Assembly: GCF_000519265.1 (NCBI RefSeq)
Contig: NZ_KI912608.1
Span: forward strand, 695,665-759,664
DNA length: 64,000 nucleotides
Origin: Desulfonatronum lacustre DSM 10312
GTDB taxonomy: Bacteria; Desulfobacterota; Desulfovibrionia; Desulfovibrionales; Desulfonatronaceae
Direction: 5' to 3'
Part shown: positions 43,831 through 52,665 of the stretch, in pieces
How positions within the stretch are numbered: the first letter of the stretch is position 1
How the letters are laid out: every line of letters starts with the position of its first letter
Notes under the pieces: model-generated
Database searches by the model: none
The model's input: the letters and a program-made list of their open reading frames with translations, nothing else
What the model was told of the DNA's origin: nothing
Translations under genes and position numbers: made by a program

Positions 43831-44688
43831 CAGAGCAATTTGATTTTTTTCAGAATTTTTGCTTATTATTTTCAGTGTGTCAATTGTTGCATATACGAAT
43901 AAAAGAATATCAAGGTATGCAAATTCATTTATGTAATGCTCATTATTTATTCTCAATTTAAATGTCGCCAAGAGAAAACTAAGGGTGTCTCTAAACGGTG
44001 AATCCTCATTCAGCTGCTCTCGGAAGCTTTTCCATTGACCTTTCCATATTCTGTTTACAGCTGTGTATCTATTGTAACGTCGAAGTTCAAATGCTTGAAC
44101 ATGCTTGTTTGAGAAAAGCTTGTAGCCTCTTTGATAAATTTCTTGAGAGAACCATATGTCTTCTGCCAGTACACCTTTGAAATTGCTGAATCCTCCAGAA
44201 CTATTCCAGACATCTTTCCGAAAGAGCCATGCTCCTCCGTTGTTCAATTTTTTTGGATATTCAGTTGCTGGATATCTTATGTAAAATTTTATGTATCTAT
44301 CAACAATAGTTTCGTTGAAGAAGTAGGTTATTCCAGAAGTGACGATGCCGATATCTTGACGAGCAGAAAATTGTATATTTTTGTATAACCATTCTGAATT
44401 TAAACGTATATCGCAATCTAAAGAAAGAACAAATTTTCCTGTGACAGCTGAAATACCAGCCTGTTTTGCATCTGCAAATCCATGATTGCTTGAAAGCCTG
44501 ATGACGGTTGCTTTATCAGTCCAATAGCTCCGAATGGAACCATCGTCAACGACTATGATTTGAGAAGGTTGCAGAGTCCATGAATCTATGCTTTCAAGCA
44601 AATCGTCAACTAGACAGTGGTCGTTGTAGGTATATGTCACCAATGTGACATCTGGTGAAAAAATTTTTGATTTCAACGAATATACCAT
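43804..44688 (-). CDS. AT-rich GT2 glycosyltransferase
   Basis: A 294-residue family 2 glycosyltransferase: DVTLVTYTYNDHCLVDDLLESIDSW, IIVVDDGSIRSYW, RLSSNHGFADAKQAGISAVTGKFVLSLDCDIRLNSEWLY (DXD as DCD), and GGAWLFRKDVWNSSGGFSNFKGVLAEDIWFSQEIYQRGYKLF with the catalytic ED. The gene is far richer in A and T than the flanking minus-strand genes, a sign of recent transfer. The start is unclear: ATG 44688 is used; GTG 44709 in frame has no better ribosome binding site. The C-terminus may be truncated by a frameshift. Confidence 0.78.
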   Translation of the reverse strand: MVYSLKSKIFSPDVTLVTYTYNDHCLVDDLLESIDSWTLQPSQIIVVDDGSIRSYWTDKATVIRLSSNHGFADAKQAGISAVTGKFVLSLDCDIRLNSEWLYKNIQFSARQDIGIVTSGITYFFNETIVDRYIKFYIRYPATEYPKKLNNGGAWLFRKDVWNSSGGFSNFKGVLAEDIWFSQEIYQRGYKLFSNKHVQAFELRRYNRYTAVNRIWKGQWKSFREQLNEDSPFRDTLSFLLATFKLRINNEHYINEFAYLDILLFVYATIDTLKIISKNSEKNQIALFFFQHLQI

Positions 44689-44811
44689 CAAAATACAAAT
44701 ATTGATCACACAGGTGTATTTGCAGAGTAATTATAGGCTAAAATGCTAAATCTGTTGAGCCGCAAGGCCGCGAAAAAGATAAGCCAGAAGGCATTTGTGG
44801 CCTTCTCGGGA

Positions 44812-44988
44812 TCATCCTTTTTTTGTCTTAAGCGCCGCCCGCAAACGATCCCGCTCCGCGGTGGCCCGGAGCAGTTCCAGGTCGATCTCTTCCCTGCGGG
44901 GAGGTGGGGCCTGCTCCAGTTCATGGCGCAGGCGTTCCACCTTCCGTTCCAGGGCATAGAGTTCTTGGGCCAGGGCGCGTACGGACAT
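44812..44988 (-). CDS. Small coiled-coil protein downstream of FTR subunit
   Basis: A 58-residue frame, MSVRALAQELYALERKVERL through KTKKG, with heptad-like leucine/charge spacing (ELYALERKVERLRHELEQ, then EIDLELLRATAERDRLRAAL) broken by a PPP hinge. It is too regular to be chance and is placed 28 bases after the ferredoxin:thioredoxin reductase subunit gene on the same strand. The start has no strong ribosome binding site. The function is unknown; the coiled coil may mediate oligomerisation with its redox neighbours. Confidence 0.62.
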   Translation of the reverse strand: MSVRALAQELYALERKVERLRHELEQAPPPRREEIDLELLRATAERDRLRAALKTKKG

Positions 44989-45015
44989 TTCGGGGAAAAA
45001 TCGGTCAAATGGTCG

Positions 45016-45348
45016 TCAAGCCGGGGAGCGCCGTTCCGGCACGTACTCGTGGGGAATCAGGTCTTCGTTCCACTCCCGGGAGACGTACAGGCCGCAGTAG
45101 CAGCTGCCGTACTCCTTGACGTCCGGTTCCCGGTAGACGCAAGGACAGATGATGTCCTTGTCCTGGTTTCGATCTCCGGAAGCCAGGCGGCAGGGGCAGA
45201 CCATGTAGCCGTGGCGGTCCTTGTTGGTCAGCAGGGATGCCATCAGCTCCAAGACCATTTCCTTGTCCTTGTTGAAGAAATAGCCCTTGGGCTCCTGGAT
45301 CTTGCGCAAGGTTTCGTAAAGCCGGGCGGCATTTTGGTCGGCACTCAT
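45016..45348 (-). CDS. Ferredoxin:thioredoxin reductase catalytic subunit-like protein
   Basis: A 110-residue protein with the cysteine set of the FTR catalytic subunit: C51-P-C53, then after 14 residues C68-P-C70, then after 12 residues C83-Y-C85 (the family pattern is CPC, CPC, CHC/CYC). These bind a [4Fe-4S] cluster beside a redox-active disulfide, and reduce a thioredoxin-like partner with ferredoxin electrons. No variable FTR subunit is encoded here, as is usual in anaerobic bacteria and archaea. It overlaps a glutaredoxin gene by 4 bases, which is its likely partner. Confidence 0.9.
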   Translation of the reverse strand: MSADQNAARLYETLRKIQEPKGYFFNKDKEMVLELMASLLTNKDRHGYMVCPCRLASGDRNQDKDIICPCVYREPDVKEYGSCYCGLYVSREWNEDLIPHEYVPERRSPA

Positions 45349-45629
45349 GATGCGGACGGCTCCTTGGCCTGAGCTGGATCGATGCCCAGGGCTTTTTCGA
45401 TTTCTTCCTTTTTGAAGCCGACGATCACCGAGTCGCCGATAAGGATGGTCGGGAAGCTCTGGGCCGGATTGTACTGTTTCATTTCAGTCAGGGCGTCGGT
45501 GCGTTCCTGGCCGGTCATCCAGTCCAGATGCACCGGGGTGTATTCCGCGCCGCATTGGTCCAGAAATTCCTTGGCCCGCTTGCAGTGAATGCAGGTGCTC
45601 AGGGCGTAGACGCGTATGGGGGCAGGCAT
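45345..45629 (-). CDS. Glutaredoxin-like protein
   Basis: A 94-residue glutaredoxin fold: active-site C13-I-H-C16 (STCIHCKRAKEFL), then YTPVHLDWMTGQERTDALTEMKQYNPAQSFPTILIGDSVIVGF with the cis-proline FPT and the GF glutathione-like loop. It probably takes electrons from the overlapping FTR catalytic subunit to reduce disulfides in an anaerobe. Overlap of 4 bases with that gene indicates coupled translation. Confidence 0.9.
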   Translation of the reverse strand: MPAPIRVYALSTCIHCKRAKEFLDQCGAEYTPVHLDWMTGQERTDALTEMKQYNPAQSFPTILIGDSVIVGFKKEEIEKALGIDPAQAKEPSAS

Positions 45630-45682
45630 GTGGGGCTCCTTGTTTGGGGTTGTGGGAAAATCGTGTTGGGCAAGTCCCGGCG

Positions 45683-46657
45683 TTATTCGGATGAAGCGGG
45701 TTGATTGACGACGTTGGTGGGCCGACCTGACAGAAAGGCCTTGATGTTTTCCACCGTTGCGTCCAGGAGCCGCTTGCGGGAACTCAGGCTGGCCCAGGCC
45801 ATGTGCGGGGTGATGAGGCAGTTCTTGGCGGAGAGCAGCGGGTTGTCAGGACGGATGGGCTCTTCGGAGACCACGTCCACCGCGGCCCCGCCCAAGGATT
45901 CGTTGTTCAGGGCTTCGGCCAAGTCGGTCTCGTTGACCAGAGCACCTCGGGCCGTATTGATGAAAAAGGCCGTTTTTTTCATCCGGGCCAGCAAGGTCTT
46001 GTCGACGAAGCCGACATTGTCAGGCTTCAGGGGGCAATGCAGGCTGATTACGTCCGCTTCCGCGAACACGTCTTCCAAGGCCTTCCAGGCAAAGGGCTTG
46101 TAAGAAGGCGTTTCCCTGATCCGAGGGGTGTAGACCAGGATGTCCATGCCCAGGGCGTGGGCCAGTTCGGCCACCAGGCGTCCGGTGCGGCCAAAGCCGA
46201 CGATGCCCATTTTCAGCCCGGAGAGTTCGATCTGCGGGGTCTTCCAAAAGCAGAAGTCCCCGGCCTTGGCCCATGCCCCGGCCCGGACCTCCCGGTCGTG
46301 CAGGGCAACCCGGTGGCAGTGTTCCAGGATCAGGGCCAGGACGAACTGGGCCACGGACTTGGCGGCGTAGCTGGGCACGTTGGAGACGGGAACGCCGCGC
46401 GCCGATGCGGCGTCCAGGTCCACCACATCGTAGCCCGTGGCCATCACGGCGATGAACCGCAATGAGTCCAGCTTGGCCAGAGTATCCGCCCGCAGTGGGG
46501 TCTTGTTGGTCAAGAGAATGTCCGCGGACAGGGCCCTGGGCAGGATGTCCCCGGCGGCGGTCCGGTCATGGACCGTCACCGTGCCCAAGGCCTCCAGGTG
46601 CGTCCAGGGATTGTCGCCGGGATTGATGGTCTTGCCGTCCAGCACGACGATGTTCAT
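45683..46657 (-). CDS. Glycerate dehydrogenase / 2-hydroxyacid dehydrogenase
   Basis: A 324-residue D-2-hydroxyacid dehydrogenase: GIVGFGRTGRLVAELAHALGM (cofactor motif), NTARGALVNETDLAEAL (catalytic R), VDVVSEEPI (E) and ITPHMAWAS (H). The N-terminus MNIVVLDGKTINPGDNPW and the overall layout match the glycerate dehydrogenase (hydroxypyruvate reductase) group. The ATG at 46657 is preceded by GGAG. The gene follows 53 bases upstream of the glutaredoxin gene on the same strand. Confidence 0.9.
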   Translation of the reverse strand: MNIVVLDGKTINPGDNPWTHLEALGTVTVHDRTAAGDILPRALSADILLTNKTPLRADTLAKLDSLRFIAVMATGYDVVDLDAASARGVPVSNVPSYAAKSVAQFVLALILEHCHRVALHDREVRAGAWAKAGDFCFWKTPQIELSGLKMGIVGFGRTGRLVAELAHALGMDILVYTPRIRETPSYKPFAWKALEDVFAEADVISLHCPLKPDNVGFVDKTLLARMKKTAFFINTARGALVNETDLAEALNNESLGGAAVDVVSEEPIRPDNPLLSAKNCLITPHMAWASLSSRKRLLDATVENIKAFLSGRPTNVVNQPASSE

Positions 46658-46963
46658 AAGCGATCTCCAGAAAGGGTCTTCAGGACGTATTGGGTGAAGC
46701 GAATTGGGAAATTGGAGTTCCGCTGGTGTTCGGCGTCCCGTGATGGCTACCACTGATGAATGATGAATATCAAGCATTAATGATGAAACCAGATCAACCC
46801 TTTCATATGAATAGGAAAATGTTGTTGAAAAATGACATCCCCGGGAGCCGTCTTCAATACCTGGGGGTTGTGCCCGGTATGCGGGAGCGGTAAGAGAGCG
46901 TCGCACTTGGCGCGATTGCCATGGATGCAAGGAACAACATTTTGTGAAGGAGATCAATTCGTC
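46658..46963. other. Divergent intergenic region between glycerate dehydrogenase and ugd
   Basis: 306 bases separate two divergent genes and should carry both promoters. I see a strong ribosome binding site (GAAGGAGAT) at its right end for ugd, and no coding sequence. No clear sigma-70 hexamer pair stands out. Confidence 0.5.
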
Positions 46964-48316
46964 ATGAATCTATGTATTGTCGGCACGGGATACGTCGGGT
47001 TGGTCACGGCGGCGTGTTTCGCGGAAATGGGCAACAACGTGGTTTGCGTGGACGTGAATCCGGAAATCGTGAAGAACCTGACCCAGGGCAAAATCCATAT
47101 CTTCGAGCCGGGGTTGGAAGAGATCGTGCAGCGGAACACGGAGCAGGGCCGATTGCGGTTCACCACGGACTTGACCGATGGTCTGGATTCGGCCTTGTTC
47201 GTGATGATTTGCGTGGGGACCCCTTCCCGCCCCGACGGAAGCTGCGATCTGCGCTTCGTTCATCAGGTGGCCCGGGACGTGGGCAGACAGATGCGGGAGT
47301 ACAAGGTCGTGGTGAACAAATCCACGGTCCCGGTGGGTACGGCCGATCAGGTGCGGGCGCTGATCCTGGAAGAACAGCAGGCTCGCGGGGTGAGCATCGA
47401 GTTCGACGTGGTCTCCAATCCGGAATTTCTCAAGGAAGGCGACGCGGTCAACGATTTCATGAAGCCGGACCGGGTGGTGGTGGGCACGGACAACGTCCGG
47501 GTAGCCGAGCTGCTCAAGGCCCTGTACGCGCCTTTTGCCCGCAGTCGGGAAAAGCTGATCATCATGGGCGTACGCAGTTCGGAGATGACCAAATACGCCG
47601 CCAACTGCATGCTGGCCACCAAGATTTCGTTCATTAACGAAATCGCCAATATCTGCGACCGGGTCGGCGCGGACGTCAATGATGTGCGCATGGGCATCGG
47701 TTCGGATTCACGCATTGGTCGGCATTTCATCTACCCCGGTTTGGGGTACGGCGGATCCTGCTTTCCCAAGGATGTCCGCGCCCTGATCGACACGGCCGTG
47801 AGCAGCGGCTACGAACCCGGGGTGCTCAAGGCAGTGGACGGCTTGAACATGCGCCAGAAGCGGAGCCTGGTGGACAAGATTTCCGCTTACTTCGCCCAGC
47901 AAGGCGGGGTGCGGGACAAGACCCTGGCCCTATGGGGCGTGGCCTTCAAGCCGAACACGGACGACATCCGGGAGGCTCCGGCCCTGGAGCTGATCGCGGA
48001 ATTGACCTCGGCCGGGATGCGGGTCCGGGCCTTTGACCCGGCGGCGGGGGAAAAGGCTCGCGAGGTCCTGGCGGATAATCCGTTGGTATCCTTTCATGCC
48101 AGCCAGTACGAAGTGCTGGACGGCGCGGACGTGCTGGCCGTGGCCACGGAGTGGAACCAGTTCCGCAATCCGGATTTTCAGCGGATACGTCAGACCCTGA
48201 CCGAGCCGATTATTTTTGACGGCCGCAATCTGTATGATCCGGAATTTCTGAAGCGCTTCGATCTGGAGTACGTCTGCATCGGCCGAGGGCATTCGGCGGG
48301 CAAGGCCGCGGCGTAG
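46964..48316 (+). CDS. ugd: UDP-glucose 6-dehydrogenase
   Basis: Oxidises UDP-glucose to UDP-glucuronate with NAD, for acidic surface polysaccharide. The 450-residue protein begins MNLCIVGTGYVGLVTAACFAEMG (cofactor GxGxxG), has VVNKSTVPVGTADQVR, EFLKEGDAVNDFMKPDRVV and the catalytic cysteine loop GLGYGGSCFPKDVRALI, followed by LALWGVAFKPNTDDIREAPAL. The ATG at 46964 follows GAAGGAGAT; a longer frame upstream is unsupported. It uses UDP-glucose from galU. Confidence 0.97.
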   Translation: MNLCIVGTGYVGLVTAACFAEMGNNVVCVDVNPEIVKNLTQGKIHIFEPGLEEIVQRNTEQGRLRFTTDLTDGLDSALFVMICVGTPSRPDGSCDLRFVHQVARDVGRQMREYKVVVNKSTVPVGTADQVRALILEEQQARGVSIEFDVVSNPEFLKEGDAVNDFMKPDRVVVGTDNVRVAELLKALYAPFARSREKLIIMGVRSSEMTKYAANCMLATKISFINEIANICDRVGADVNDVRMGIGSDSRIGRHFIYPGLGYGGSCFPKDVRALIDTAVSSGYEPGVLKAVDGLNMRQKRSLVDKISAYFAQQGGVRDKTLALWGVAFKPNTDDIREAPALELIAELTSAGMRVRAFDPAAGEKAREVLADNPLVSFHASQYEVLDGADVLAVATEWNQFRNPDFQRIRQTLTEPIIFDGRNLYDPEFLKRFDLEYVCIGRGHSAGKAAA

Positions 48317-48339
48317 AACTCTGCTGAGGGGAGCAACGC

Positions 48340-48381
48340 ACGCATCGTAGGGGCACGGCGCGCCGTGCCCCTACGATGCGT
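48340..48381. repeat. 42-base perfect palindrome after ugd
   Basis: ACGCATCGTAGGGGCACGG... pairs with its own reverse complement for 21 bases without a loop (centre between 48360 and 48361), and is followed by GTTTTTA. It can act as an intrinsic terminator for ugd. The core GTAGGGGCACGGCG with its inverted partner is a widely dispersed REP-like intergenic sequence. Confidence 0.85.
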
Positions 48382-48440
48382 GTTTTTATATGATGCGTGT
48401 ACCGGGAAAGGAACACCCGGAAAGGGTCAGTATGGCAGGG

Positions 48441-48698
48441 TCAGAAGGGGCAGGGCGTTTCGATGCGCGGTTGAGTGGCGAAGGGTTGGCCTCGCTGGCA
48501 GAAACGCAGTTGCAGTTCCTGCAGGATGAGCCGTTCGTAGTTTTCCGCCGGTAGTGCCGGGTAGATGTCGTGTTCGTGAAAGAATCCTTCCATGAATTGG
48601 CTCTCTTCCCAAAAATCCAAAAGATCCTCATCGCCGAGCATCTTGACGTGTTCGTCCAAGGATACCGATACGGCGGAGTGTTCGTGGTAATAAGCCAT
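48441..48698 (-). CDS. Small acidic conserved-looking hypothetical protein
   Basis: An 85-residue acidic and aromatic-rich protein (MAYYHEHSAVSVSLDEHVKML, then LLDFWEESQFMEGFFHEHDIYP and ENYERLILQELQLR). CGGAGGTCAT lies 11 bases before the ATG. The composition and a good ribosome binding site suggest a real gene, possibly a small hypothetical conserved in Desulfovibrionales. The last 15 residues look less protein-like. Function unknown. Confidence 0.55.
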   Translation of the reverse strand: MAYYHEHSAVSVSLDEHVKMLGDEDLLDFWEESQFMEGFFHEHDIYPALPAENYERLILQELQLRFCQRGQPFATQPRIETPCPF

Positions 48699-48850
48699 GC
48701 TGCTGGATGACCTCCGGTGGGGTTTTGCCGGGCGCGCGGCGACGCTCCCGAATCGCGACAGGGCGCAGTTGTAATGAACTGGGAGATTTTTGCAACCGGA
48801 TGTGGGGAAAGGTCAGGGCAGGTTTGCTCCCGTTTCCAACGCGCTATCAT

Positions 48851-48875
48851 ATCGAAATCGAAATCGATATCGATT
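48851..48875. repeat. Short GAAATC/GATATC repeat cluster
   Basis: ATCGAAATCGAAATCGATAT and following CGAT is a short relative of the 12-base array at 59979-60074, placed in the gap left of mfd. Confidence 0.6.
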
Positions 48876-48935
48876 GTGATGCCGATCCAATCGGGATACA
48901 TTTGTGATAATCGTGAAGTAGGTTACCCTGCATAG

Positions 48936-49086
48936 CTGAGTGTTGAAAAAGTCCTTATCCGGCAGTCCGTTCAAAAACCCCAAGTGCAAGGAGCAAAAAA
49001 AGTTCAAGGTCGAAGCGTATTTATTCATACGTGAGAGTTTGAACTTTTTGCAGCGACGCAGCAATTGGGAGTTTTTCAACGGACTG
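48936..49086 (+). repeat. 151-base foldback repeat, left copy
   Basis: The stretch has an imperfect palindromic core at 48963-49086 whose ends CAGTCCGTTCAAAAACCCC and GGGAGTTTTTCAACGGACTG pair, as do inner segments AAAAAGTTCAA and TTGAACTTTTT, giving a long hairpin. The inverted copy at 63532-63682 differs at one visible base. It has no coding capacity and lies 60 bases upstream of the mfd start, so it may affect mfd transcription. MITE-like. Confidence 0.88.
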
Positions 49087-49146
49087 ATAGAGGGTCGGAT
49101 TGGATGGTGAGGTGGGGATGGTAATGATGAGGCGAGGTGACGGTTC

Positions 49147-52100
49147 GTGTATTTGACCAAAGACGTTCAGGAGTTTCTGCGCGGACGCAAGGACGCGCTG
49201 TCCATTCATAAAAGCGGTCCGGCGACCCAGGCCTACCTGGCCGAAGCCTTGTTGGCCAAAGGGCGAAACGTGGTGCTGGTGGTCCCGGAGGCCAAGCAGG
49301 TTCCGGAAATGGAGGCTCTGGTCCGGCTGTTTTCCCGGGACGAGCATGACTTGTTCTGGAAGCGGCGCTGGTTCTCCTTGCCCGCCTATCCGCCCGAGGA
49401 CCCGTTGCATGCGGACCCGAACGCCTGGAGCCGACGGTGGTTGACCCTGTTCGCGCTGCACGTTGCTGTGCGGCCCTTTGGCCTGGTGCTGAGCGTGGAA
49501 AATTTTCTGCCCAAGTGGCCGCCCCGGGAGGAAGTGGAGAACGCGTTTTTGCACCTGAGCGTGGGCGAGGAAATTTCCCCGGACCTGATCCTGGAGCAGC
49601 TGATTTCCTGGGGCTACCGGCGGTCGTCCATGGTTGGCGCCGTTGGCGAGACGGCCCGGCGCGGCGACATCCTGGACGTGTTCCCTCCGGGCTTTGAGAT
49701 CCCGTTGCGGATGGAGTTTTTCGGTGAGCACCTGGAAAGCATGCGTCTGTTCGAACCCTTGCGTCAGCGCTCCATGGCGGACGTCCCGGACGCGATCATT
49801 CTGCCGGTGGCTCCGGCCCTGCTGAGCCCGGAGTCCATGTCCCGGGCCCAGGCCTGCTGGCAGCGTTTCGATGCCACCGGTGAGGTCTCGGACCGCGGCC
49901 ACGGGGCCTTGCTGCGGGCTTTGGAGCGCGGGGACGGGCGGATGGCGCCGGGGGTGTACTACGAGCGGTTCTCGACTCTGAACCAATGGATACCCGAGAA
50001 CACCACGTTTCTGCTTTCCGGGTCGTCCCAACTGCGACCGCGGTTGGAGGAAGGCGAGTGGGCCTGGCAGGCTTTTCTTGAAGAGGCCGCACGGGAGAAC
50101 GACTGCGAGGCCGAGGTTCGTTGGCTGCGGACCAACGTGATTCAGCCCGCGTCCTCGGCCAGATTGGCGTGGCACAACCAGCGCCAGATGGTTTTCGAGG
50201 ATCTGCTCATCGGCGTGGATCGCCAAGGCGTCGACCTGCCGGAAAAGACTTTCGGCTCGTTCCAGGAACTGTTCTGGCGTCCCGAGGCCCGGCAACGCCC
50301 CTGGAGCACGCTGGTGCAGGCCCTGCGCACGTGGCGGGATGAGCGGCCCCAGGTGTTGATCTCCTTTCATTCGGATCATTCCCGGAAGCGGTTCGGCAAG
50401 CGGCTGGCCGAAGAAGGTATTTCCTTTAATGAATCCTTCGATCCCCAAGGCCAGGGGGTGGCCCTGGTTCGCTCCTCCCTGCGCAAGGGGCTGGACCTGG
50501 AATGGAACGGCCTGCTGCTTTTGGCCGAGGATGTGCTCCAGCCCGACGAAAAAAAAGGCCCGGCCCGCCAAGCCCACAAAAAAGGCTTTTCCGGGCTGGA
50601 TTCCTTTGACGAGTTGTCTTCCGGGGATTTGCTGGTGCACCGGGATTACGGCCTGGGCCGCTTCGACGGGTTGCACCGGGTCCGGATCGGGGACGCGGCC
50701 AACGATTATCTGCTGATCGAGTACGCCGGAGAGGACAAGCTGTATCTGCCCGTGGACCGCTTGAATCTGGTTCAGCGTTACAAAGGCCCCGAGAGTGCGT
50801 CACCGAGTCTGGATCGGCTGGGCGGGGCGCAGTGGGCCAAGACCAAGGAGCGGGCGCGCAAGGCCATCGAGCAGATCGCCCAGGATCTGGTGGAAATTTA
50901 TGCCTATCGGCGGATTGCCAAGGGCTACGCCTACAGTCCGATGAACGAGATGTATCGGGATTTCGAGGCCTCCTTTGGGTACGAGGAGACTCCGGACCAG
51001 TCCCGGGCCATCGACGACGTGCTGGCGGACATGGATCTGCCCCAGCCCATGGACCGCTTGGTTTGCGGAGACGTGGGCTTCGGCAAGACCGAGGTGGCCA
51101 TGCGCTCAGCCTTCCGGGCGGTAATGGACGGCAAGCAGGTGGCCCTGCTCTGCCCGACCACGATCCTGGCCGAGCAGCACTACCAGAATTTCCGGATGCG
51201 CATGGAACATTTTCCGGTCCAGGTGGCCATGCTCAGCCGGTTCGTGCCCAGGGTCCGCCAGAAGCAGATTCTCGAGGCCGCGGCACGGGGCCGGGTGGAC
51301 ATCCTCATCGGCACCCACCGGCTGATCTCCGACGACGTGCATCTGCCCAACCTGGGCCTGCTGATCCTGGACGAGGAACAGCGTTTCGGGGTCAAGCACA
51401 AGGAAAAGCTCAAGAAACTGCGCAAGAACGTGGACGTGCTGACCCTCACGGCCACGCCTATTCCCCGAACCCTCCAACTTTCTCTTTCCGGAATTCGTTC
51501 CCTGAGCGTGATCGAGACCCCGCCCGTGGATCGCAAGCCGGTGCAGACCTTTCTTCTGGAACGCGACCCGGGAATGCTTCGCCAGGCGTTGGCCCAGGAA
51601 CTGGAACGCGGCGGACAGGTGTTCTGGGTGCATAACCGGGTCCAGGGGCTGGAGCAGGTGGTGGAATACGTGCGCTCCCTGGCCCCGGAGGCTCGGATCG
51701 GCATGGCCCACGGTCAGATGAGCCCGACCATGCTGGAGGAGGCCATGCACAAGTTCTGGCACGGCGAGTTGGACATCCTGGTTTGCACCGCAATCATCGA
51801 ATCCGGCTTGGACTTTCCCCGGGCCAACACCCTGATCGTGGACCAAGCCCAGATGTTCGGGCTGGGACAGCTCTATCAACTACGGGGTCGGGTGGGCCGC
51901 AGCGAACGCCAGGCCTTTGCCTATTTCGTAGTGAACAACCTGGACGGCCTGCCGGAATCCACCCGCAAGCGGTTGCAAGTCATCCTGGACATGGATTATC
52001 TGGGCGCGGGTTTTTTCGTGGCCATGGAGGATCTGCGGCTGCGCGGGGCCGGGAACATCCTGGGCGAGACCCAGTCCGGGACCATTTCCAAGGTCGGGCT

Positions 52101-52665
52101 GGAGTTGTTTCTGGAAATGCTGGAGAACGAAGTCCGGCGACTCAAGGGCGAAGCCCCCCGGGAGGATGCCCAGACCGAAATGAACGTCCTTTACCCGGCG
52201 CATATTCCGGAAGACTACATCCCCGAGGCCCGGGACCGACTGCATTTCTACAAGGCCTTGTCCTCGGCGGCCACGGATGAGGCGGCTCTGGAGATCGAGG
52301 GGGAAATCAAGGATCGATTTGGAAATTTTCCCGAGGAACTGCGGACTTTTGAGGAAGTCGTCCGGCTGAAACGGCTGCTGTCCTCCCTGAAAGCGGTCAA
52401 GGCCGATCTGCTGCCGGGCAAAGTGGTCGTGGTCTGGCCGGATGGGACCAACGGGAGAAAGGACGGGGTCGGCGACTCAGGTGGGGCGGACGCCGTCCTG
52501 GACGCCATCGTCCCCTGGGTCCTTCAACACCAGGACCAGGCAAGGCTGCTCCCCCCAAACCGGGTGGAGTTGCGCTTTGCGGACAAGGCGGCTAACTATA
52601 GACATTTGCAACAAGCCACGGCCCTGCTTTCCGAGCTGAAGCCGTCACGTCCCGCTTCCTCATGA
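49147..52665 (+). CDS. mfd: Transcription-repair coupling factor
   Basis: Removes RNA polymerase stalled at lesions and recruits UvrA. The 1172-residue protein has the UvrB-like N-terminal region, a CarD-like RNA-polymerase interaction domain near residue 493 (SGDLLVHRDYGLGRFDG, LYLPVDRLNLVQRY), a RecG-like translocase with Walker A GDVGFGKTEVA at about 640 and DEEQRFG at about 740, TATPIPRTLQLSL, and the C-terminal TRCF domain. The start is GTG 49147, preceded by GAGGTGAC. It overlaps the next gene by 4 bases. Confidence 0.97.
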   Translation: MYLTKDVQEFLRGRKDALSIHKSGPATQAYLAEALLAKGRNVVLVVPEAKQVPEMEALVRLFSRDEHDLFWKRRWFSLPAYPPEDPLHADPNAWSRRWLTLFALHVAVRPFGLVLSVENFLPKWPPREEVENAFLHLSVGEEISPDLILEQLISWGYRRSSMVGAVGETARRGDILDVFPPGFEIPLRMEFFGEHLESMRLFEPLRQRSMADVPDAIILPVAPALLSPESMSRAQACWQRFDATGEVSDRGHGALLRALERGDGRMAPGVYYERFSTLNQWIPENTTFLLSGSSQLRPRLEEGEWAWQAFLEEAARENDCEAEVRWLRTNVIQPASSARLAWHNQRQMVFEDLLIGVDRQGVDLPEKTFGSFQELFWRPEARQRPWSTLVQALRTWRDERPQVLISFHSDHSRKRFGKRLAEEGISFNESFDPQGQGVALVRSSLRKGLDLEWNGLLLLAEDVLQPDEKKGPARQAHKKGFSGLDSFDELSSGDLLVHRDYGLGRFDGLHRVRIGDAANDYLLIEYAGEDKLYLPVDRLNLVQRYKGPESASPSLDRLGGAQWAKTKERARKAIEQIAQDLVEIYAYRRIAKGYAYSPMNEMYRDFEASFGYEETPDQSRAIDDVLADMDLPQPMDRLVCGDVGFGKTEVAMRSAFRAVMDGKQVALLCPTTILAEQHYQNFRMRMEHFPVQVAMLSRFVPRVRQKQILEAAARGRVDILIGTHRLISDDVHLPNLGLLILDEEQRFGVKHKEKLKKLRKNVDVLTLTATPIPRTLQLSLSGIRSLSVIETPPVDRKPVQTFLLERDPGMLRQALAQELERGGQVFWVHNRVQGLEQVVEYVRSLAPEARIGMAHGQMSPTMLEEAMHKFWHGELDILVCTAIIESGLDFPRANTLIVDQAQMFGLGQLYQLRGRVGRSERQAFAYFVVNNLDGLPESTRKRLQVILDMDYLGAGFFVAMEDLRLRGAGNILGETQSGTISKVGLELFLEMLENEVRRLKGEAPREDAQTEMNVLYPAHIPEDYIPEARDRLHFYKALSSAATDEAALEIEGEIKDRFGNFPEELRTFEEVVRLKRLLSSLKAVKADLLPGKVVVVWPDGTNGRKDGVGDSGGADAVLDAIVPWVLQHQDQARLLPPNRVELRFADKAANYRHLQQATALLSELKPSRPASS

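Noticed and set aside
44706-45008. 100-codon minus-strand frame (MTDFSPKCPYAPWPK...)
   Set aside because: It overlaps the coiled-coil frame at 44812-44988, is tryptophan- and proline-rich with no pattern, and the other frame has a better protein character.
48386-48901. 171-codon minus-strand frame
   Set aside because: Shadow of the 85-residue frame and repeats; low-quality composition and no ribosome binding site.
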